A DNA stretch of 64,000 nucleotides from CAYFZO01 sp965226235 (GTDB lineage Bacteria > Pseudomonadota > Gammaproteobacteria > Poriferisulfidales > Oxydemutatoraceae). The notes beneath the pieces were generated by a model. The model was given only the letters and a program-made list of their open reading frames with translations. It did not search any database and was not told where the DNA came from. Shown in pieces: positions 62,615 to 64,000 of this stretch. Every line of letters starts with the position of its first letter. Position 1 is the first letter of the stretch. The position numbers were made by a program, and so were the translations under genes. The stretch covers positions 496,001 through 560,000 of the forward strand of contig OZ245335.1 in NCBI GenBank assembly GCA_965226235.1. The letters run 5' to 3'.

Positions 62615-63431
62615 GAGCCTGTCGGAAAATAAGATCCAGAATCCCTATCTCGTCCTTTATACCACGCAACATATCGCCAAAGTAAAAAATCAGGGTGCCC
62701 CAGAAAAACACCAGTATGAAATTGGAAACAGCGCTCTTGATCGGCATGGACAGAAAGAAAATATTCAACTGCGGCGCAAATCTGCCGATCAGCCCCAGCC
62801 CAAATTCGGCAAGAAACATGGTGATGATCACAGGCCCACCGACGATGACCGCGACCTTGGCTATCAGAGCAAATTGCTTGACAAAAAAATCGATCAGTCC
62901 CGCGTTGAGCTGCGGAAAAAAGGAAGTTACCGGCCAGATTTTATAACTGGTATATATGCCGTCCAGAAAAACGAGAAAAACCCCAGCCACGAAAAACAGC
63001 GCGACCAGTGACTGCGTCATGAACAAGCCCATAGGCGAAGACTGCTCACCGATCAGCGGGTCAAAAGAGCTTGCCATCGTCGCGCCCCGCTGGTTGTCGA
63101 TGAAGTACCCGACCGCCTGGATTCCCCAGAATACAACCGTAACGGCGTACCCGATGATCATGCCGATGAACAGTTCCTTGACACTGATCCCGATGATCAA
63201 CGCGGTGCTCAACTCAGCCGACTGAATGTCCTGCTCAAGCAGCGGATAGATCGCCAGTATCAACGTCACCGCGATCGCGTTTCGAGCCAGCATGCCCCCC
63301 ATGAGTTGCGCGCCCATGAAAGACAGCACGGACATCGCCCCGATCATCCGCGGCAATCCCAATGAAACAGTCAGCAGGATTTCCTTGGCCAAGTCCAGTA
63401 AAAAATCATAGCCCGCCTCGGCCCCTTGCAT
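62607..63431 (-). CDS. sctT: T3SS export gate protein SctT
   Basis: Membrane component of the export gate (SpaR/YscT/FliR family). The 274-aa protein has six or so hydrophobic segments with the typical PRMIGAMSVLSFMGAQLMGGM near the start and GYFIDNQRGATMASSFDPL in the central loop. The order sctR-S-T-U is intact, with 2 bases between the sctS stop and its start. Confidence 0.93.
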   Translation of the reverse strand: MQGAEAGYDFLLDLAKEILLTVSLGLPRMIGAMSVLSFMGAQLMGGMLARNAIAVTLILAIYPLLEQDIQSAELSTALIIGISVKELFIGMIIGYAVTVVFWGIQAVGYFIDNQRGATMASSFDPLIGEQSSPMGLFMTQSLVALFFVAGVFLVFLDGIYTSYKIWPVTSFFPQLNAGLIDFFVKQFALIAKVAVIVGGPVIITMFLAEFGLGLIGRFAPQLNIFFLSMPIKSAVSNFILVFFWGTLIFYFGDMLRGIKDEIGILDLIFRQAHE

Positions 63432-63433
63432 AG

Positions 63434-63718
63434 TCAGATAAACCGGAGTTTCTCGATTTTGTCAAAAGCAATACTCGCATAGCTAAACAACTCCGACCCC
63501 AGCCAACCGGTCGTCGCCAGCAAAACGACGATGATCGCAACCAGTTTGAACACAAAGGAAATCGTCTGTTCCTGTACCTGCGTCAGAGCCTGGACCAGGC
63601 TGACGGCAATCCCGACCGTGGCAGCGACCAGAATCGGGGGGAGGGAAAGGATCAGGACCAGCAGCAGTGCTTCCGAGGCGTGATTGATGATTTCTGCTTC
63701 CGACATCGCCTGAACCAA
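63434..63718 (-). CDS. sctS: T3SS export gate protein SctS
   Basis: 94-aa two-helix membrane protein (YscS/FliQ family): ALLLVLILSLPPILVAATVGIAVSLVQALTQVQEQTI is read across residues 12-49, with a second helix FKLVAIIVVLLATTGWLGSEL. Part of the sctRSTU gate series; 3 bases separate it from sctR. Confidence 0.93.
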   Translation of the reverse strand: MVQAMSEAEIINHASEALLLVLILSLPPILVAATVGIAVSLVQALTQVQEQTISFVFKLVAIIVVLLATTGWLGSELFSYASIAFDKIEKLRFI

Positions 63719-63721
63719 ATG

Positions 63722-64000
63722 TCAGCTATAAGATAACACCAGACCATGGACCAGTCGGGTCCAGCCGTCAATAAACACAAACAACAACAACTTGAACGGC
63801 AAGGATATGGTCATGGGCGATAACATCATCATCCCCATTGCCAGCAGGATATTTGAAACGATCAAATCAATGACGATAAACGGCAGGTAAATCAAAAACC
63901 CGATCTCAAACGCAATGGTCAGTTCCCCGACAATGAAGGACGGCAACAGGATCAGCATATTGTCCTCGTGAACTTCCTGATGATACTCTTCGGCCCACAA
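63722..64000 (-). CDS. sctR: T3SS export gate protein SctR, C-terminal part (cut by window edge)
   Basis: The last 92 residues of SctR (YscR/FliP family), with FIVGELTIAFEIGFLIYLPF, VIDLIVSNILLAMGMMML and SPMTISLPFKLLLFVFIDGW, the diagnostic C-terminal membrane segments. The start lies beyond position 64000. It shows that the operon continues to the right, where sctN, sctQ and other components would be expected. Confidence 0.92.
   Translation of the reverse strand: MWAEEYHQEVHEDNMLILLPSFIVGELTIAFEIGFLIYLPFIVIDLIVSNILLAMGMMMLSPMTISLPFKLLLFVFIDGWTRLVHGLVLSYS

Overview
The window is chromosomal DNA from a gammaproteobacterium. The evidence is an RNase E with a long basic tail, the EF-P/EpmA/EpmB lysylation set, Kdo synthesis (kdsA) and LPS export (lptFG), a parE-parC operon, XerD/DsbC, and the gene order pyrG-kdsA-eno-ftsB-ispD-ispF. 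No rRNA or tRNA gene was recognised. A type III secretion system (T3SS) with effector-like genes, many dead insertion sequences, and several frameshifted or active-site-damaged genes suggest a host-associated lineage that has begun to lose genes. Single-base frameshifts alone could also be assembly errors, so the host-associated reading is inference.

Layout. 1-14100: housekeeping genes (rne, cysS, yidD, hisI, epmA, efp, epmB, parC, a HAD hydrolase, parE). They are interrupted by a 368-bp tandem duplication at the hisI/phosphatase junction, a frameshifted low-molecular-weight tyrosine phosphatase and a dead htpX. 14251-19707: an AddA-like helicase-nuclease, dsbC, xerD and an RDD membrane protein. 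19947-25243: accessory DNA with a frameshifted 12-unit Sel1-repeat gene, fragments of three IS elements, a nearly complete IS1202/ISNCY-type element and an orphan lipoprotein. 25498-40139: core genes (lptG, lptF, pepA, valS, tsaB, a yoaA/dinG helicase, ispF, ispD, ftsB, eno, kdsA, pyrG). Three intergenic spacers (after epmB, after the RDD gene, after lptG) carry one dispersed palindromic repeat family.

40293-64000: a T3SS locus that runs off the right edge. Apart from sctD, every gene is on the minus strand. In transcription order it reads sctR(partial)-S-T-U, then sctB(translocator)-sctW-CesT chaperone-STAS protein-YscX-like-YscY-like-sctV, then a dead IS481-like element, then an SPI-2-like block (SseA-like, EspA/SseB-like filament, SycD chaperone, SseC-like translocator, second SycD chaperone, CesT chaperone, YscE/SsaE-like protein), then a 747-aa effector candidate, sctC, a SopB/IpgD-type inositol phosphatase and a 493-aa effector candidate with a duplicated C-terminal module. 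sctD faces them on the plus strand. The gatekeeper-chaperone-X-Y-V order is that of the Yersinia Ysc system, whereas the translocator block follows SPI-2. The STAS gene inside the operon suggests partner-switching control of secretion, as described for Bordetella BtrV.

The parts fit one machine: the SctRSTU/V export gate, SctC and SctD rings, SctW gatekeeper, SctA/B/E translocon with its chaperones, and secreted products. SctF, SctI, SctJ, SctN, SctL and SctQ are not in this window and presumably lie beyond position 64000 or elsewhere. The most notable items are the hybrid operon with its STAS protein, the SopB-like phosphatase, the two unrecognised effector candidates, and the pattern of gene decay around them.
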